A DNA stretch of 64,000 nt from Nocardia araoensis NBRC 100135 (GTDB lineage Bacteria > Actinomycetota > Actinomycetes > Mycobacteriales > Mycobacteriaceae), in assembly GCF_000308435.1 (NCBI RefSeq), contig NZ_BAFR01000124.1, positions 62,001-126,000 on the forward strand, in the 5' to 3' direction. Positions within the stretch are counted from its first letter, which is position 1. Each line of letters opens with the position of its first letter. A program made the translations under genes and the position numbers. Shown here piece after piece: positions 46,599 to 57,590 of this stretch. The notes below the pieces were generated by a model. It saw nothing but the letters and a program-made list of their open reading frames with translations. It was not told the origin of the DNA and ran no database searches.

Positions 46599-46627
46599 AA
46601 CGTACCATCATCTAACGGCACGTTCAA
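46599..46627 (-). promoter_or_regulatory. Promoter of the YdcZ pair, overlapped by an inverted repeat
   Basis: Minus-strand TTGAAC (46622-46627) and TACGTT (46599-46604) are 17 bp apart, near consensus. An inverted repeat AACGTACC (46599-46606) / GGCACGTT (46617-46624) matches at 7 of 8 positions and lies on both hexamers, so a repressor there would exclude RNA polymerase. Confidence 0.6.
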
Positions 46628-46685
46628 TGGGTAAGCGGAACTGCCGCCCGCCCCGGCCGGGAAGGGCTGCGAACGCAGGGCTGCC

Positions 46686-47939
46686 ATGATGGCACTCGTG
46701 CCCGAACTGGTCGATTCCTCCGCACGGAACCCGCCCGCGGCCACGTCGGAGCGGCGGCTGAGTGCCCTGGACCGGGTCCGGCTCGGCTTGCTGGCAGCCG
46801 GTGGGCTGTGCGTGCTCACCGGGCTCCTGCCCCGCGACGAGGCCGTCGCGAACATGCGCCGCATCGGTCCGCTACTGCTGTTTCTCGCCAGCGTGATCGT
46901 GCTCGCCGAGCTCACCAGGCAAGCCAAGGTCTTCGACGCCATCGCCCATCGCCTCGCGATCCTCGGTCGCGGCCACTACCCCGCGCTGTTCGGCCTGTGC
47001 GTACTGTTCGCCTCCGCCACGACGATCCTGCTGAACCTCGACACCACCGCCGTGCTCATCGCCCCCGTGATGCTGGCACTGGCGGCGCCCGCCCGGATTC
47101 CGCCACTGCCGCTGGCCATGACCACCCTGTGGCTGGCGAACACCGCGAGCCTGCTGCTGCCGGTCTCCAATCTCACGAATCTGCTCGCCGCCGACCGCGT
47201 GGCACTGACCGCGACCGGATTCGCGGAGCGGATGTGGGCACCACAACTGGTTTCGATCGCCGCGACGACGGTGTGCCTGTGGGTGTGGTACTGGCGGCGC
47301 GGACGCCGGGAAACCGACCGCTACCTACCGCCCGAGCCGATCCGGCCGGCGAACTTCCGGGAGCGCTCGCTGTTCTACACGACAGCGGGGGCCTGTCTGC
47401 TGTTCATCGTCGCGATACCCGTCGTCGGCGACCGGATCGGTGTCGCGGCGACGGTCGCGGCGGTCGTCGCGTCGGTGGCGTTCGCCGTGTTCGATCGCGG
47501 CGCCTTGCGGCTGTCGCTCATCCCGTGGCGGCTGCTCGTGTTCGTGGTCGGTTTGTTCCTGGTGGTGCCGACCCTGAGCCGATTCGGCCTCGGCGACTGG
47601 ATGCATGCCTTGATCGGCACCGACTCGGGTGCTTCCGGCGCGTTCCGAGCTGCCGCGGCGGGCGCGGGTCTGTCCAATGTCGCGAACAACCTGCCCGCCT
47701 ACACCGCGGGCGAAGCGGTGATCCCCGCGCACAACGGCGATCAACTCCTCGCGTTGCTGATCGGCACCAATGTCGGCCCGATCATCACGCCGTGGGGCTC
47801 GCTGGCCACCCTGCTGTGCTTGGAGTTCTGCCGTATGCACGGCGTACGGGTGCCCATGCGGCGTTTCGTCGTGACCGGTGTCGTGCTCGCAACGGTCGCC
47901 ACCGCGGGCGCGGTCGCAGCGCTTTTGATGACGAGATGA
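46686..47939 (+). CDS. SLC13/ArsB-like membrane permease
   Basis: 417 residues with about 10-11 transmembrane segments: LGLLAAGGLCVLTGLLP, RIGPLLLFLASVIVLAEL, ATTILLNLDTTAVLIAPVML, LWLANTASLLLPVSNLTNLL and a C-terminal ALLIGTNVGPIITPWGSLAT. The repeated NTxSLLLPVSNLTNLL and GTNVGPIITPWGS motifs are the ion-transporter (CitMHS/ArsB/SLC13) re-entrant loops. It probably moves an anion such as arsenite or a dicarboxylate. No arsR or arsC neighbour supports arsenic specifically. ATG codons at 46686 and 46689 are both possible starts. Confidence 0.83.
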   Translation: MMALVPELVDSSARNPPAATSERRLSALDRVRLGLLAAGGLCVLTGLLPRDEAVANMRRIGPLLLFLASVIVLAELTRQAKVFDAIAHRLAILGRGHYPALFGLCVLFASATTILLNLDTTAVLIAPVMLALAAPARIPPLPLAMTTLWLANTASLLLPVSNLTNLLAADRVALTATGFAERMWAPQLVSIAATTVCLWVWYWRRGRRETDRYLPPEPIRPANFRERSLFYTTAGACLLFIVAIPVVGDRIGVAATVAAVVASVAFAVFDRGALRLSLIPWRLLVFVVGLFLVVPTLSRFGLGDWMHALIGTDSGASGAFRAAAAGAGLSNVANNLPAYTAGEAVIPAHNGDQLLALLIGTNVGPIITPWGSLATLLCLEFCRMHGVRVPMRRFVVTGVVLATVATAGAVAALLMTR

Positions 47940-47959
47940 CCGATCGGGCGGCGGCACCC

Positions 47960-47990
47960 TTGACCTCGAGTGTGCTCGAGGTACGAGGAT
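47960..47990 (+). promoter_or_regulatory. Orphan MerR-type dyad promoter
   Basis: TTGACC (47960-47965), a perfect dyad ACCTCGAG-TGTG-CTCGAGGT (47963-47982) and GAGGAT (47985-47990) at a 19-bp spacing. It points into about 220 bp with no convincing gene, only a 79-codon frame from the ATG at 47989 with odd composition. It may be the remains of a lost MerR-controlled gene. Confidence 0.5.
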
Positions 47991-48040
47991 GTCGTCGAGA
48001 TCGGGCGACATGCACGTGCAGGTCCGGTCTCACGCGCGGA

Positions 48041-48092
48041 ACCACCGGTTCCGGTGCTCCCGCTGGTCATCCGTACACCCACCAGCGGGAGC
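48041..48092. repeat. Two consecutive inverted repeats between convergent genes
   Basis: GGAACC-acc-GGTTCC lies near 48038-48053, followed by GCTCCCGCTGGT (48056-48067) and ACCAGCGGGAGC (48081-48092) with a 13-nt loop. The second has a perfect 12-bp stem. They lie between the permease and the YciI-like gene. They may act as a bidirectional terminator without a T-run, or be protein-binding or REP-like elements. Confidence 0.5.
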
Positions 48093-48211
48093 CATGCGCG
48101 CGGTCTCGGCCAGAAGTCGCACGGGTGCCGCAACGACCGTCCTGCTCGTGCAGACGATCGCGAGCCGAGTCGGAAGCAGGAAAGCCGGGCGGGCTCCGAC
48201 GCAGAGCCGAG

Positions 48212-48475
48212 TCAGTTCGGAGCCGTGACTTCCCACTCGTAGATCGTGAGTTCCGAACAGCCGGTGGTGTGCACCGGATCCGTGAACGCGATTTGCCTTG
48301 CGGCATCGAGGCTTTCGGCGTAGATGACGTACGCGCCTCCGCTGCCGTCGGTGAAGCCGCCACTCTCCTGCAACTGCCCCCGGTCGCGCAGCGACCGCAG
48401 GAACTGCCGATGCGGCTCGATCACGGCGGCATCGAAGCGCGGAGTGCGCATCGCCAAGACGAGGTACTTGGTCAC
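48212..48475 (-). CDS. YciI-family protein
   Basis: 87 residues: [20 protein letters not shown] (with the conserved H), [19 protein letters not shown], then [16 protein letters not shown]. YciI-like proteins have a ferredoxin-like fold with a His/Asp pair and uncertain function. The GTG start overlaps the nusB stop by 4 bp (GTGA), so translation is coupled to nusB. An ortholog of this exact pairing is not one I can name. Confidence 0.8.
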   Translation of the reverse strand: MTKYLVLAMRTPRFDAAVIEPHRQFLRSLRDRGQLQESGGFTDGSGGAYVIYAESLDAARQIAFTDPVHTTGCSELTIYEWEVTAPN

Positions 48476-48987
48476 GCCTCGGACTCCGGCCGCGGAGCCC
48501 TTGTCGCGGCCGCAGCGGCACGCACCTGCGGCGCGACCAGAACGACCTGCCCCAGCACGCCGTTGAGGAAGGACGGGGAGTCGTCGGTGGACAGCTCCTT
48601 GGCCAGCTCCACCGCCTCGTCCACGGCGACGACCGGGGGGACGTCGCTCGCGTGGAACAGCTCCCAGACCGCGATGCGCAGGATCGCGCGATCCACGGCC
48701 GGGAGCCGCGACAGGGTCCATTCCTTCAAGTACGACTCGATGGTTCCGTCCACCCGGTCGAGATCGTCGGCGACGCCCTCGACCAAGGTGCGGGTGTAAG
48801 CGTGCACCGGCGCGACCGACTGATCGCGAGCGGCGAGTTCGGCGCGCTCGTCGAGCAGATCGGCGGCGTCGACGTCCCTGGCCTCCGCCTCGAACAGCAG
48901 ATCGACCGCACGGCGGCGGGCCTTGTGCCGCGCGCCGAGCTTCTTGTACGTGGACTTCTTGTCCACGGGCTGTTCAGCCACGGTCAC
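48472..48987 (-). CDS. nusB: Transcription antitermination factor NusB
   Basis: 171 residues with the NusB fold: [20 protein letters not shown] at the N-terminus, then [21 protein letters not shown] and [20 protein letters not shown], ending FLNGVLGQV. It binds boxA RNA with NusE/S10 in rRNA antitermination. A charged, Ala-rich tail of about 20 residues follows the core. It starts at a GTG about 27 bp after the efp stop, in the conserved pepQ-efp-nusB order. Confidence 0.96.
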   Translation of the reverse strand: MTVAEQPVDKKSTYKKLGARHKARRRAVDLLFEAEARDVDAADLLDERAELAARDQSVAPVHAYTRTLVEGVADDLDRVDGTIESYLKEWTLSRLPAVDRAILRIAVWELFHASDVPPVVAVDEAVELAKELSTDDSPSFLNGVLGQVVLVAPQVRAAAAATRAPRPESEA

Positions 48988-49014
48988 ATCATTCCGGATC
49001 GGCCGGCGCGCGGC

Positions 49015-49578
<564 letters not shown>

Positions 49579-49626
49579 TGTCTTCGGATCTCCTCGTTCT
49601 ACCGCTTGGTCTCGGGCAGACCGGCG

Positions 49627-50754
49627 TCAGTCGACGACGGTCAGGTCTTTGCTGGTGTGGGTGAGCAGCTCCGGGCCCCCTTCGCGCACCACGAGCGTGT
49701 CCTCGATCCGGACCCCGCCGCGGCCGGGAAAGTACACACCTGGTTCGACGGTCACCGCCACGCCAGACAGAAGTGTACCGGTTCCTGTTTTCGCGATTCC
49801 GGGCGCTTCGTGGATCTGCAACCCGACCCCGTGGCCGAGACCGTGCACGAACAGCTTGCCGTGCCCGGCCGACTCGATCACCGCCCGCGACGCGGCGTCC
49901 ACGTCGGCCACCGGGGCCCCGGGCCGCAGCGCCTCGCGCCCGGCCCGCTGCGCCTCGGCGACCAGCGCGTACACCTCGCGCTGCCAGTCGCTCGGCGCGC
50001 CGAGCACGAAGGTGCGGGTCATGTCGGAGTGGTAGCCGCCGACCACCGCGCCGAAGTCCAGTTTGACGAAATCGCCCGCGGCCAGCACGGCGTCGGTCGG
50101 GCGGTGATGCGGGACAGCCGAGTTCACACCGGTCGCCACGATGGTCTCGAACGACACCGCTTCGGCTCCGTGCTCGAACATGGCCCATTCCAAGTCCCTG
50201 GCCACCTGACGCTCGGTTCGCCCCGGACGCAGTCCGCCGCGCCCCAGCAGCGCGGCCAGACCGGCATCGCCCGCCGCGCAGGCCGCCCGCAACTGCTCCA
50301 CTTCGTAGGCGTCCTTGACCATGCGCAGCTGCTCCACCAGCCCCGGCGAGGCGACGAACTCCAAGCCGGTGCGCTGTTCGAGGAAGCCGCGGTGCTCGTC
50401 GACCGTGACCACGTGGCTTTCGAAGCCCACCCGGCCGACCTGCCATTCACCGGCCAGTTGCACGATCCGCCGCGCGGTGGCGCGTGCGATCTCGGCGCGC
50501 AGATCCGGAACCTGCTCGGCGACCTGGGTCCGATACCGGCCGTCGGTGCCGATCACGCTCCGTTCCTCGGCGGCGCGGGTGTCCCAGGAATGCACCAGCA
50601 ACGCCGCGTTGGAGCCGGTGAAACCGGTCAGGTATCTGATGTTCACCAGATCGGTGACCAGCAGGGCATCCACCCCGTTCTCCACCAGCAGGCTGCGCAG
50701 CGCGCCACGCCGCGCCGCGTAGTCCGGCACATGACCCTGATGATCAGCACGCAT
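49627..50754 (-). CDS. pepQ: Xaa-Pro dipeptidase (M24 metallopeptidase)
   Basis: 375 residues: an N-terminal creatinase-like domain (LLVTDLVNIRYLTGFTGSNA) and a pita-bread catalytic domain with metal ligands in VKLDFGAVVGGYHSDMTRT (two Asp), GLGHGVGLQIHE (His), and VEPGVYFPGRGGVRIEDT (Glu). It cleaves X-Pro dipeptides and matches M. tuberculosis Rv2535c in position. The ATG at 50754 has TAGTTT 6 nt upstream and no Shine-Dalgarno, so a leaderless start is likely. Confidence 0.93.
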   Translation of the reverse strand: MRADHQGHVPDYAARRGALRSLLVENGVDALLVTDLVNIRYLTGFTGSNAALLVHSWDTRAAEERSVIGTDGRYRTQVAEQVPDLRAEIARATARRIVQLAGEWQVGRVGFESHVVTVDEHRGFLEQRTGLEFVASPGLVEQLRMVKDAYEVEQLRAACAAGDAGLAALLGRGGLRPGRTERQVARDLEWAMFEHGAEAVSFETIVATGVNSAVPHHRPTDAVLAAGDFVKLDFGAVVGGYHSDMTRTFVLGAPSDWQREVYALVAEAQRAGREALRPGAPVADVDAASRAVIESAGHGKLFVHGLGHGVGLQIHEAPGIAKTGTGTLLSGVAVTVEPGVYFPGRGGVRIEDTLVVREGGPELLTHTSKDLTVVD

Positions 50755-50760
50755 GTATCA

Positions 50761-50766
50761 AAACTA
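50761..50766 (-). promoter_or_regulatory. -10 of a leaderless promoter for pepQ
   Basis: Minus-strand TAGTTT (50766-50761) lies 6 nt before the ATG at 50754, without a Shine-Dalgarno sequence. Inferred from spacing. Confidence 0.4.
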
Positions 50767-50977
50767 CCGCCGACACACCGCGCACCGACAGACAACACGT
50801 GATCGGCGAAGCCGTCCGGTTCGGCCCCAGCACCGAATACCGGTCGAAAATGTTGCGGCCCAGCATTTCTCGGCAATCGAAGACCTACTGACCCGCGGCC
50901 TGTTCACATCCGCGCGGGTTGCGCACATTCCGTGCCGGAGCCGGTGTCTCGCGCCGAGACCGGGCGAAGGTGGAGCC

Positions 50978-51451
50978 ATGACTCCTCTCGCGTGCGCCGT
51001 GCTCATCGCCTGGTGCGCGGTACTGACCGTGTTCGACCTACGCGAACGGCGCCTACCGAACCGGTGGACGGGTTGGGGCGCGCTGACCGTCCTCGGATAT
51101 GCCTTGTACACAGAGCAACTCACCGCCGCACTACTGGGCGCGCTGTTGCTTGCGGCGCCGTACCTGCTCGTGCACCTCGCCGCGCCCGCCGCGCTGGGCG
51201 CAGGCGACGTCAAGCTCGCGGTGATGCTGGGTGGTGCTGCCGCCTTGGGCGGTGCCCGGCCGTGGGTATGGGCGGCACTCGGCGCACCGGCGCTCACCGC
51301 GTGCGTCGCGCTCGGAGCGCTGGCCTGCCGGGGCGTACGCGGCTGGGGCGCCGCCGACCCCGGCGACAGGGGGCTCACGGTGCCGCATGGTCCCGCTATG
51401 TGCCTGGCGACAGTGCTGGCTCTGCTGCCATCGACCCTCGGCTCGACCTGA
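50978..51451 (+). CDS. Prepilin peptidase-like membrane protease (A24 type)
   Basis: 157 residues, mostly hydrophobic, with about five membrane segments. Both catalytic aspartates of the type IV prepilin/GxGD peptidases are visible: DLRERRLPNRWTGWG near residue 20 and GAGDVKLAVMLGGAA near 70. The methylase domain of full prepilin peptidases is absent, as in the M. tuberculosis Rv2551c type. It would process Tad/Flp-type pilins, none of which lie in the window. GGTGGAG precedes the ATG. Confidence 0.85.
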   Translation: MTPLACAVLIAWCAVLTVFDLRERRLPNRWTGWGALTVLGYALYTEQLTAALLGALLLAAPYLLVHLAAPAALGAGDVKLAVMLGGAAALGGARPWVWAALGAPALTACVALGALACRGVRGWGAADPGDRGLTVPHGPAMCLATVLALLPSTLGST

Positions 51452-51660
51452 GTCCGACCGTCACCACTCGACGCCTCCGCGACGCGCGCTGGGCGTATCA
51501 CGAAGCCAGCAAATCAATAGCAATTCATCGGTAGCATCAATCGTGGGCAACGACTTCTGCGAGCTGCCGCCGCATCGACGACGCGTGATCCAGCACCTCG
51601 GAGGAGTCGCCCCTCGAGTGCGCCAGTACAGCGGAAGCAGCGTCGAGAAGGAGCCGCCCA

Positions 51661-52542
51661 GTGAATTCGAGGTATCCGGTGCGGAGACCGATCGTCGTGG
51701 GAACCGACGGTTCGGAACAATCGATCGTGGCGGTCCGCTGGGCGGCGCAGACCGCCGCGCTGCACGACGCTCCCCTCCACATCGCACTCGTCGTCGAGTC
51801 GTCGCTCGGCTCCGACGACGACGATCCGCCTCGTCCGGCGGCGTTGTTGCGGGTACGCGAGGCGGACGAGGCGATCGAGCGCGCGGCGGACGCCGCCGTG
51901 GCGGCCGCACACGCCGTGCGCGACATCACCATCGGCACCGAGATCCGCACCGCGCACATCGCCACCGCCCTCATCGAGCGCTCCCGGAACGCGGCGATGC
52001 TCGTGGTCGGCACCCGCGGAATCGGACGCGTCCAGCGCGTCCTGCTCGGCTCGGTCAGCACCGCCGTCGCCAGGGACGCCGACTGCCCCGTGGCGGTGGT
52101 GCCCGCCGAGACGCCGCTGTGGGACCGGGCGAACACGGGTCCGGTGATCGTCGGCGTGGACGGCTCGACAGCCGAGCAGGCCGCCATCGGGGTCGCGGCG
52201 ACGGAGGCGTCGTTGCGCGGCGTCGAACTGGTGGCCGTGCACACCTGGGGCGAGGTCGAACCGCTGGCCGCCATCGGCACCGACTGGACCGCGCTGCGCA
52301 GGACCGAGGAAGCGCTGCTCGCCACCAGCCTGGCCGGCTGGCAGGAGCACTATCCGGAGCTGACCATCCGGCGCGAGGTCGTCCGCGACCGTCCGGAGCG
52401 GCAGTTGCTCGAACGCTCCCGCGACGGGCAGTTGCTGGTGGTGGGCAACCGCGGCCGAGGGACCTTGGCGCGGCTGCTGTTCGGCTCGGTCGGTGACGCT
52501 CTGCTGCGCTCGGTGGACCGCCCCATCGTCATAGCCCGCTGA
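51661..52542 (+). CDS. Universal stress protein, tandem UspA domains
   Basis: 293 residues with two UspA domains. The first begins [20 protein letters not shown] and carries [19 protein letters not shown] (the ATP-binding G-2x-G-9x-GS motif); the second begins [20 protein letters not shown] and has [19 protein letters not shown]. Both motifs fit ATP binding. Mycobacterial relatives are often hypoxia-induced, but no DosR box is seen upstream. The GTG at 51661 is preceded by AAGGAG. Confidence 0.92.
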   Translation: MNSRYPVRRPIVVGTDGSEQSIVAVRWAAQTAALHDAPLHIALVVESSLGSDDDDPPRPAALLRVREADEAIERAADAAVAAAHAVRDITIGTEIRTAHIATALIERSRNAAMLVVGTRGIGRVQRVLLGSVSTAVARDADCPVAVVPAETPLWDRANTGPVIVGVDGSTAEQAAIGVAATEASLRGVELVAVHTWGEVEPLAAIGTDWTALRRTEEALLATSLAGWQEHYPELTIRREVVRDRPERQLLERSRDGQLLVVGNRGRGTLARLLFGSVGDALLRSVDRPIVIAR

Positions 52543-52611
52543 GCGCCTCTGCGCGTCGTCACGGCGGGCCACGTTCCCGAGCATGGGCGTCGACATGGGA
52601 AGATGAACGAT

Positions 52612-53816
52612 GTGCTGCGTTGGATAACTGCCGGAGAATCCCATGGTCCCGCTCTCGTCGCCATCCTGGAGGGGATGGTGGCAGGCGTCGAGGTCACGTC
52701 GGACGAGATCTCCGCGCAGTTGGCCCGTCGCAGGCTCGGCTACGGTCGCGGCGCTCGGATGAAGTTCGAGGCCGACAAGGTCACCGTCGTCGGCGGCGTG
52801 CGGCACGGGCGCACCATGGGCGGCCCGGTGGCCATCGAGGTGGCCAACTCCGAGTGGCCGAAGTGGACGACGGTCATGTCCGCCGACCCGGTCGATCCGG
52901 CCGAACTCGCCGACCTCGCCCGCAACGCTCCCTTGACCAGGCCGCGGCCCGGGCACGCCGATTACTCCGGCATGCTCAAGTACAACTTCGACGACGCCCG
53001 CAACGTGCTCGAGCGCGCCAGCGCCAGGGAGACCGCCGCGCGCGTCGCGGCGGGTACCGTCGCGCGGAATTTCCTGCGCCAGGCGTTCGGCGCGGAGGTC
53101 GTCTCGCACGTCGTGTCGATCGGCACGGCGCAGAACACCTCCGGCATCGTGCCGACCGCGGCCGATCTCGCCGCGGTGGACGAGAGCCCGGTGCGTGCGT
53201 TCGACAAGGACGCCGAAGCCGCGATGATCGCCGAGATCGAGGCCGCCAAGAAGGACGGCGACACCCTCGGTGGCGTGGTCGAGGTGGTCGTGGCGGGACT
53301 TCCGGTCGGCCTCGGCTCGTTCACCAGCGGCGAGAACCGGCTGGACGCGCGGCTCGCGGCCGCGGTGATGGGCATCCAGGCCATCAAGGGCGTCGAGGTC
53401 GGCGACGGCTTCGAGACCGCACGCCGCCGCGGCAGTCAGGCGCACGACGAGATGCGCCCCGGCCCCGACGGCGTGCTGCGCTCCACCAACCGCGCAGGCG
53501 GCCTGGAAGGCGGCATGACCAATGGCGAGGCGCTGCGCGTGCGCGCGGCCATGAAGCCGATTTCCACCGTGCCGCGTGCGCTGTCCACCGTCGACATGAC
53601 CACCGGCGACGAGGCCGTCGCCATCCATCAGCGGTCGGACGTGTGTGCCGTGCCCGCCGCGGGCGTGGTCGCCGAATCGATGGTGGCGCTGGTCGTCGCG
53701 CAGGCCGCGCTGGAGAAGTTCGGCGGCGACTCGCTCACCGAGACCGTCGAGAACATCACCAGCTACGTCAAGCGCATCAGCATCCGGCCCCACGTGCACG
53801 CGGACAGTCGGTCGCA

Positions 53817-53820
<4 letters not shown>
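52612..53820 (+). CDS. aroC: Chorismate synthase
   Basis: 402 residues from the GTG at 52612 ([12 protein letters not shown] on reading as Met); an ATG nine bases upstream is also open but has GGGAAG touching it, while the GTG lies 9 nt from it. Family motifs are complete: [57 protein letters not shown] and [11 protein letters not shown]. It converts EPSP to chorismate using reduced FMN. aroK overlaps its stop by 4 bp. Confidence 0.97.
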
Positions 53821-55819
<1,999 letters not shown>

Positions 55820-55841
55820 CCGGCGGGACCTGGCAAACGAA

Positions 55842-55871
55842 AACGGCGCGCCCGACCACGGGCGCGCCGTT
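55842..55871. terminator. Bidirectional terminator after aroB
   Basis: AACGGCGCGCCC (55842-55853) and GGGCGCGCCGTT (55860-55871) form a perfect 12-bp stem with a 6-nt loop, followed on plus by CTTTCTT. It serves aroB and the convergent membrane-protein gene. Confidence 0.85.
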
Positions 55872-55885
55872 CTTTCTTCGCGGGA

Positions 55886-56365
55886 TCAGACCACGCTGCC
55901 CGCGGCGGAGTACAACGACGGCGGCTTGGAGCGCCCGCTATTGTTCTGCCGATCGGCCAGCATCCGGCCGATGCCGACGCCGATCAGCGCGGGCACGAAG
56001 ATCAGCAGGATGATGAACGACGCGCCCGCCGTGACTTCGAAGAGCAGGCCGTTGTCACCCAGGTCGAACCGAGGAACGAAGTCCAGGATCCACGCCGCCA
56101 GCCCGCTGCCGACACCACCGAGGACGGCGGCCTTCAGCCACATCATCGTCAGATCGGCGCCACGTTCGGGGTCTCCGCTCGCGGCGCGGTCCCGACGACC
56201 GTCCAGCACACCCCAGGACACGATGGCTGCGATCAGCACGACCAGGCACAGGATGCGCATCACCGCCCCGTGCGTCGGCCAGTACACCATCGCGAACCCG
56301 AGCAAGGAGCGCAACGCCACCACCAGCGCGCCGAGCACGACGGCCCGCAGCAACCAAGAAGTCAT
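55886..56365 (-). CDS. Four-helix membrane protein (B-4DMT/Rv2536 type)
   Basis: 159 residues from the ATG at 56365, with four hydrophobic segments: LLRAVVLGALVVALRSLLGF, MRILCLVVLIAAIVSWGVL, WLKAAVLGGVGSGLAAWIL and SFIILLIFVPALIGVGIG. The position by aroB matches the conserved membrane protein near aro genes in mycobacteria, and the 4-TM arrangement resembles B-4DMT transporters. Function unknown. A TATGGT lies 7 nt upstream of this ATG and no Shine-Dalgarno is present, favouring it over the alternatives at 56374 and 56377. Confidence 0.75.
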   Translation of the reverse strand: MTSWLLRAVVLGALVVALRSLLGFAMVYWPTHGAVMRILCLVVLIAAIVSWGVLDGRRDRAASGDPERGADLTMMWLKAAVLGGVGSGLAAWILDFVPRFDLGDNGLLFEVTAGASFIILLIFVPALIGVGIGRMLADRQNNSGRSKPPSLYSAAGSVV

Positions 56366-56415
56366 GCGAAACACCATAGCTGTGTTTTGCGGTAGCGCCT
56401 ATGGCGCTGCGTGGC

Positions 56416-56670
56416 TCAGTTGGACGGAATCCAGAGGTCGTACCTATCGCTGCCATCGTTCCGGTGCACACACTCCGCCCGATCGTGCCACAGCGGCCTG
56501 GATTTCAAGCAGTTCGCCAGCGACACGTTCGACGCCGCGGCCACGCATTGGAAACCCCAAGTCGGCTGCGCCGATGCGCACCCATCGGCTTTCGCCGCCG
56601 ACTGCCCGGCGCAAGCGAACGTAGACGCGGCGACCGCCATTGCGGCGGCGATCCCGATTCTGATCGACAC
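56416..56670 (-). CDS. Small secreted four-cysteine protein, 84 residues
   Basis: The GTG start has GGGGAG 6 nt upstream. The N-terminus is a signal peptide (IRIGIAAAMAVAASTFACAG, cleavage probably after SAAKA near residue 31). The mature peptide of about 53 residues has four cysteines (DGC, FQC, NCL, AEC), enough for two disulfides, and aromatic residues in PTWGFQ and DLWIP. No family is recognised. Spacing and cysteine pattern suggest an exported, disulfide-bonded peptide of unknown role. It stands alone between the four-helix membrane-protein gene and aroE. Confidence 0.65.
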   Translation of the reverse strand: MSIRIGIAAAMAVAASTFACAGQSAAKADGCASAQPTWGFQCVAAASNVSLANCLKSRPLWHDRAECVHRNDGSDRYDLWIPSN

Positions 56671-56762
56671 GATGCTCCCCCTCCGTCGAAACGCATTGAA
56701 CAGCAGACTAATACGGTTGTCACGGCAGCGGAAGGGCAAGGACGCCAGGAAGAGAACCGATA

Positions 56763-57590
56763 TCAGTTCCCGGGTCGATGCTCCTCCTCCAGCGCCGCCG
56801 CCATCTCCGCGCGCGGCGCTGGTTGCCCGGTGAACAGCTCGACCTGCCCGTAAGCCTGGTTCAACAACATCTGCAAACCGCTGACCACGGTGTGCCCGGC
56901 CCGCGCCACCGCATCGGCCAGTGGCGTCGGCCAGGGGTTGTAGATCGCGTCGAGCACCACCGGCGCCTCGGCCACCGCGGGGGCGACGACCGCGGCCGCG
57001 GTGGCGGGAATGGTGCTCACCACGGCGCCGGCCGCCGCACAGCTCGCGCGGAGCGTGCCGGCATCGAAGCCGGCCAGCGAGGCGATCATCCCCAGCCGCT
57101 CGGCGAGTTCGAGGGCACCACGCGCCCGTCCGGGGTCTCGGGCGACCACGGTCACCGACTTCGCGCCCAGCTCCGACAACGCCAGCAGGGCGGGCCGCGC
57201 GGTGCCGCCCGCACCCAGCACCACGCCGTCGGTCAGATCGGTGACACCGCCACCGCGCAGCGCGCCGAGCACACCGTCCACGTCGGTGCAGTCGGCCAGC
57301 CAGCCCGCGTCCCGGCGGACCAGGGTGTTGGCCGAGCCGACCAGCACCGCCCGGTCGGTGCGCTCGTCCGCGTAGGCCAGCGCCGCTTCCTTGCCTGGCA
57401 TGGTCACCGAGAGCCCGACCCATTCCGGGCCGAGTCCGTCGACCAGCCCGGGCAGCTGCTCGGCCGAGCATTCGATGCGCTCATAGCTCCAGTTCAGTCC
57501 GAGCGCGCGGTACGCGGCAAGGTGCAGCTGCGGCGATCGCGAATGCGCGATCGGCTTGCCGAGCACCGCCGCCTTGCGATTACCGGCCAC
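56763..57590 (-). CDS. aroE: Shikimate dehydrogenase
   Basis: 275 residues: the substrate-binding N-terminal motif GKPIAHSRSPQLHLAAYRAL, the catalytic lysine in LSVTMPGKEAALAY, the conserved DCTDVDGVLGAL, and the NADP-binding VVLGAGGTARPALLAL. It reduces 3-dehydroshikimate to shikimate, step 4 of the pathway. The GTG at 57590 overlaps the end of mltG by 11 bp, so it is the last gene of an alaS-ruvX-mltG-aroE operon, as in mycobacteria. Confidence 0.95.
   Translation of the reverse strand: MAGNRKAAVLGKPIAHSRSPQLHLAAYRALGLNWSYERIECSAEQLPGLVDGLGPEWVGLSVTMPGKEAALAYADERTDRAVLVGSANTLVRRDAGWLADCTDVDGVLGALRGGGVTDLTDGVVLGAGGTARPALLALSELGAKSVTVVARDPGRARGALELAERLGMIASLAGFDAGTLRASCAAAGAVVSTIPATAAAVVAPAVAEAPVVLDAIYNPWPTPLADAVARAGHTVVSGLQMLLNQAYGQVELFTGQPAPRAEMAAALEEEHRPGN

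Noticed and set aside
48196-48227. Inverted repeat GGCTCCGA/TCGGAGCC near the YciI-like stop as a terminator
   Set aside because: It overlaps the coding end, has a 17-nt loop and no T-run; the 12-bp hairpin at 48056-48092 is a better candidate.
51452-51660. DosR box upstream of the universal stress protein
   Set aside because: No TTSGGGACT-like palindrome is present; only an AT-richer stretch with a possible TAGCAT -10 was seen.
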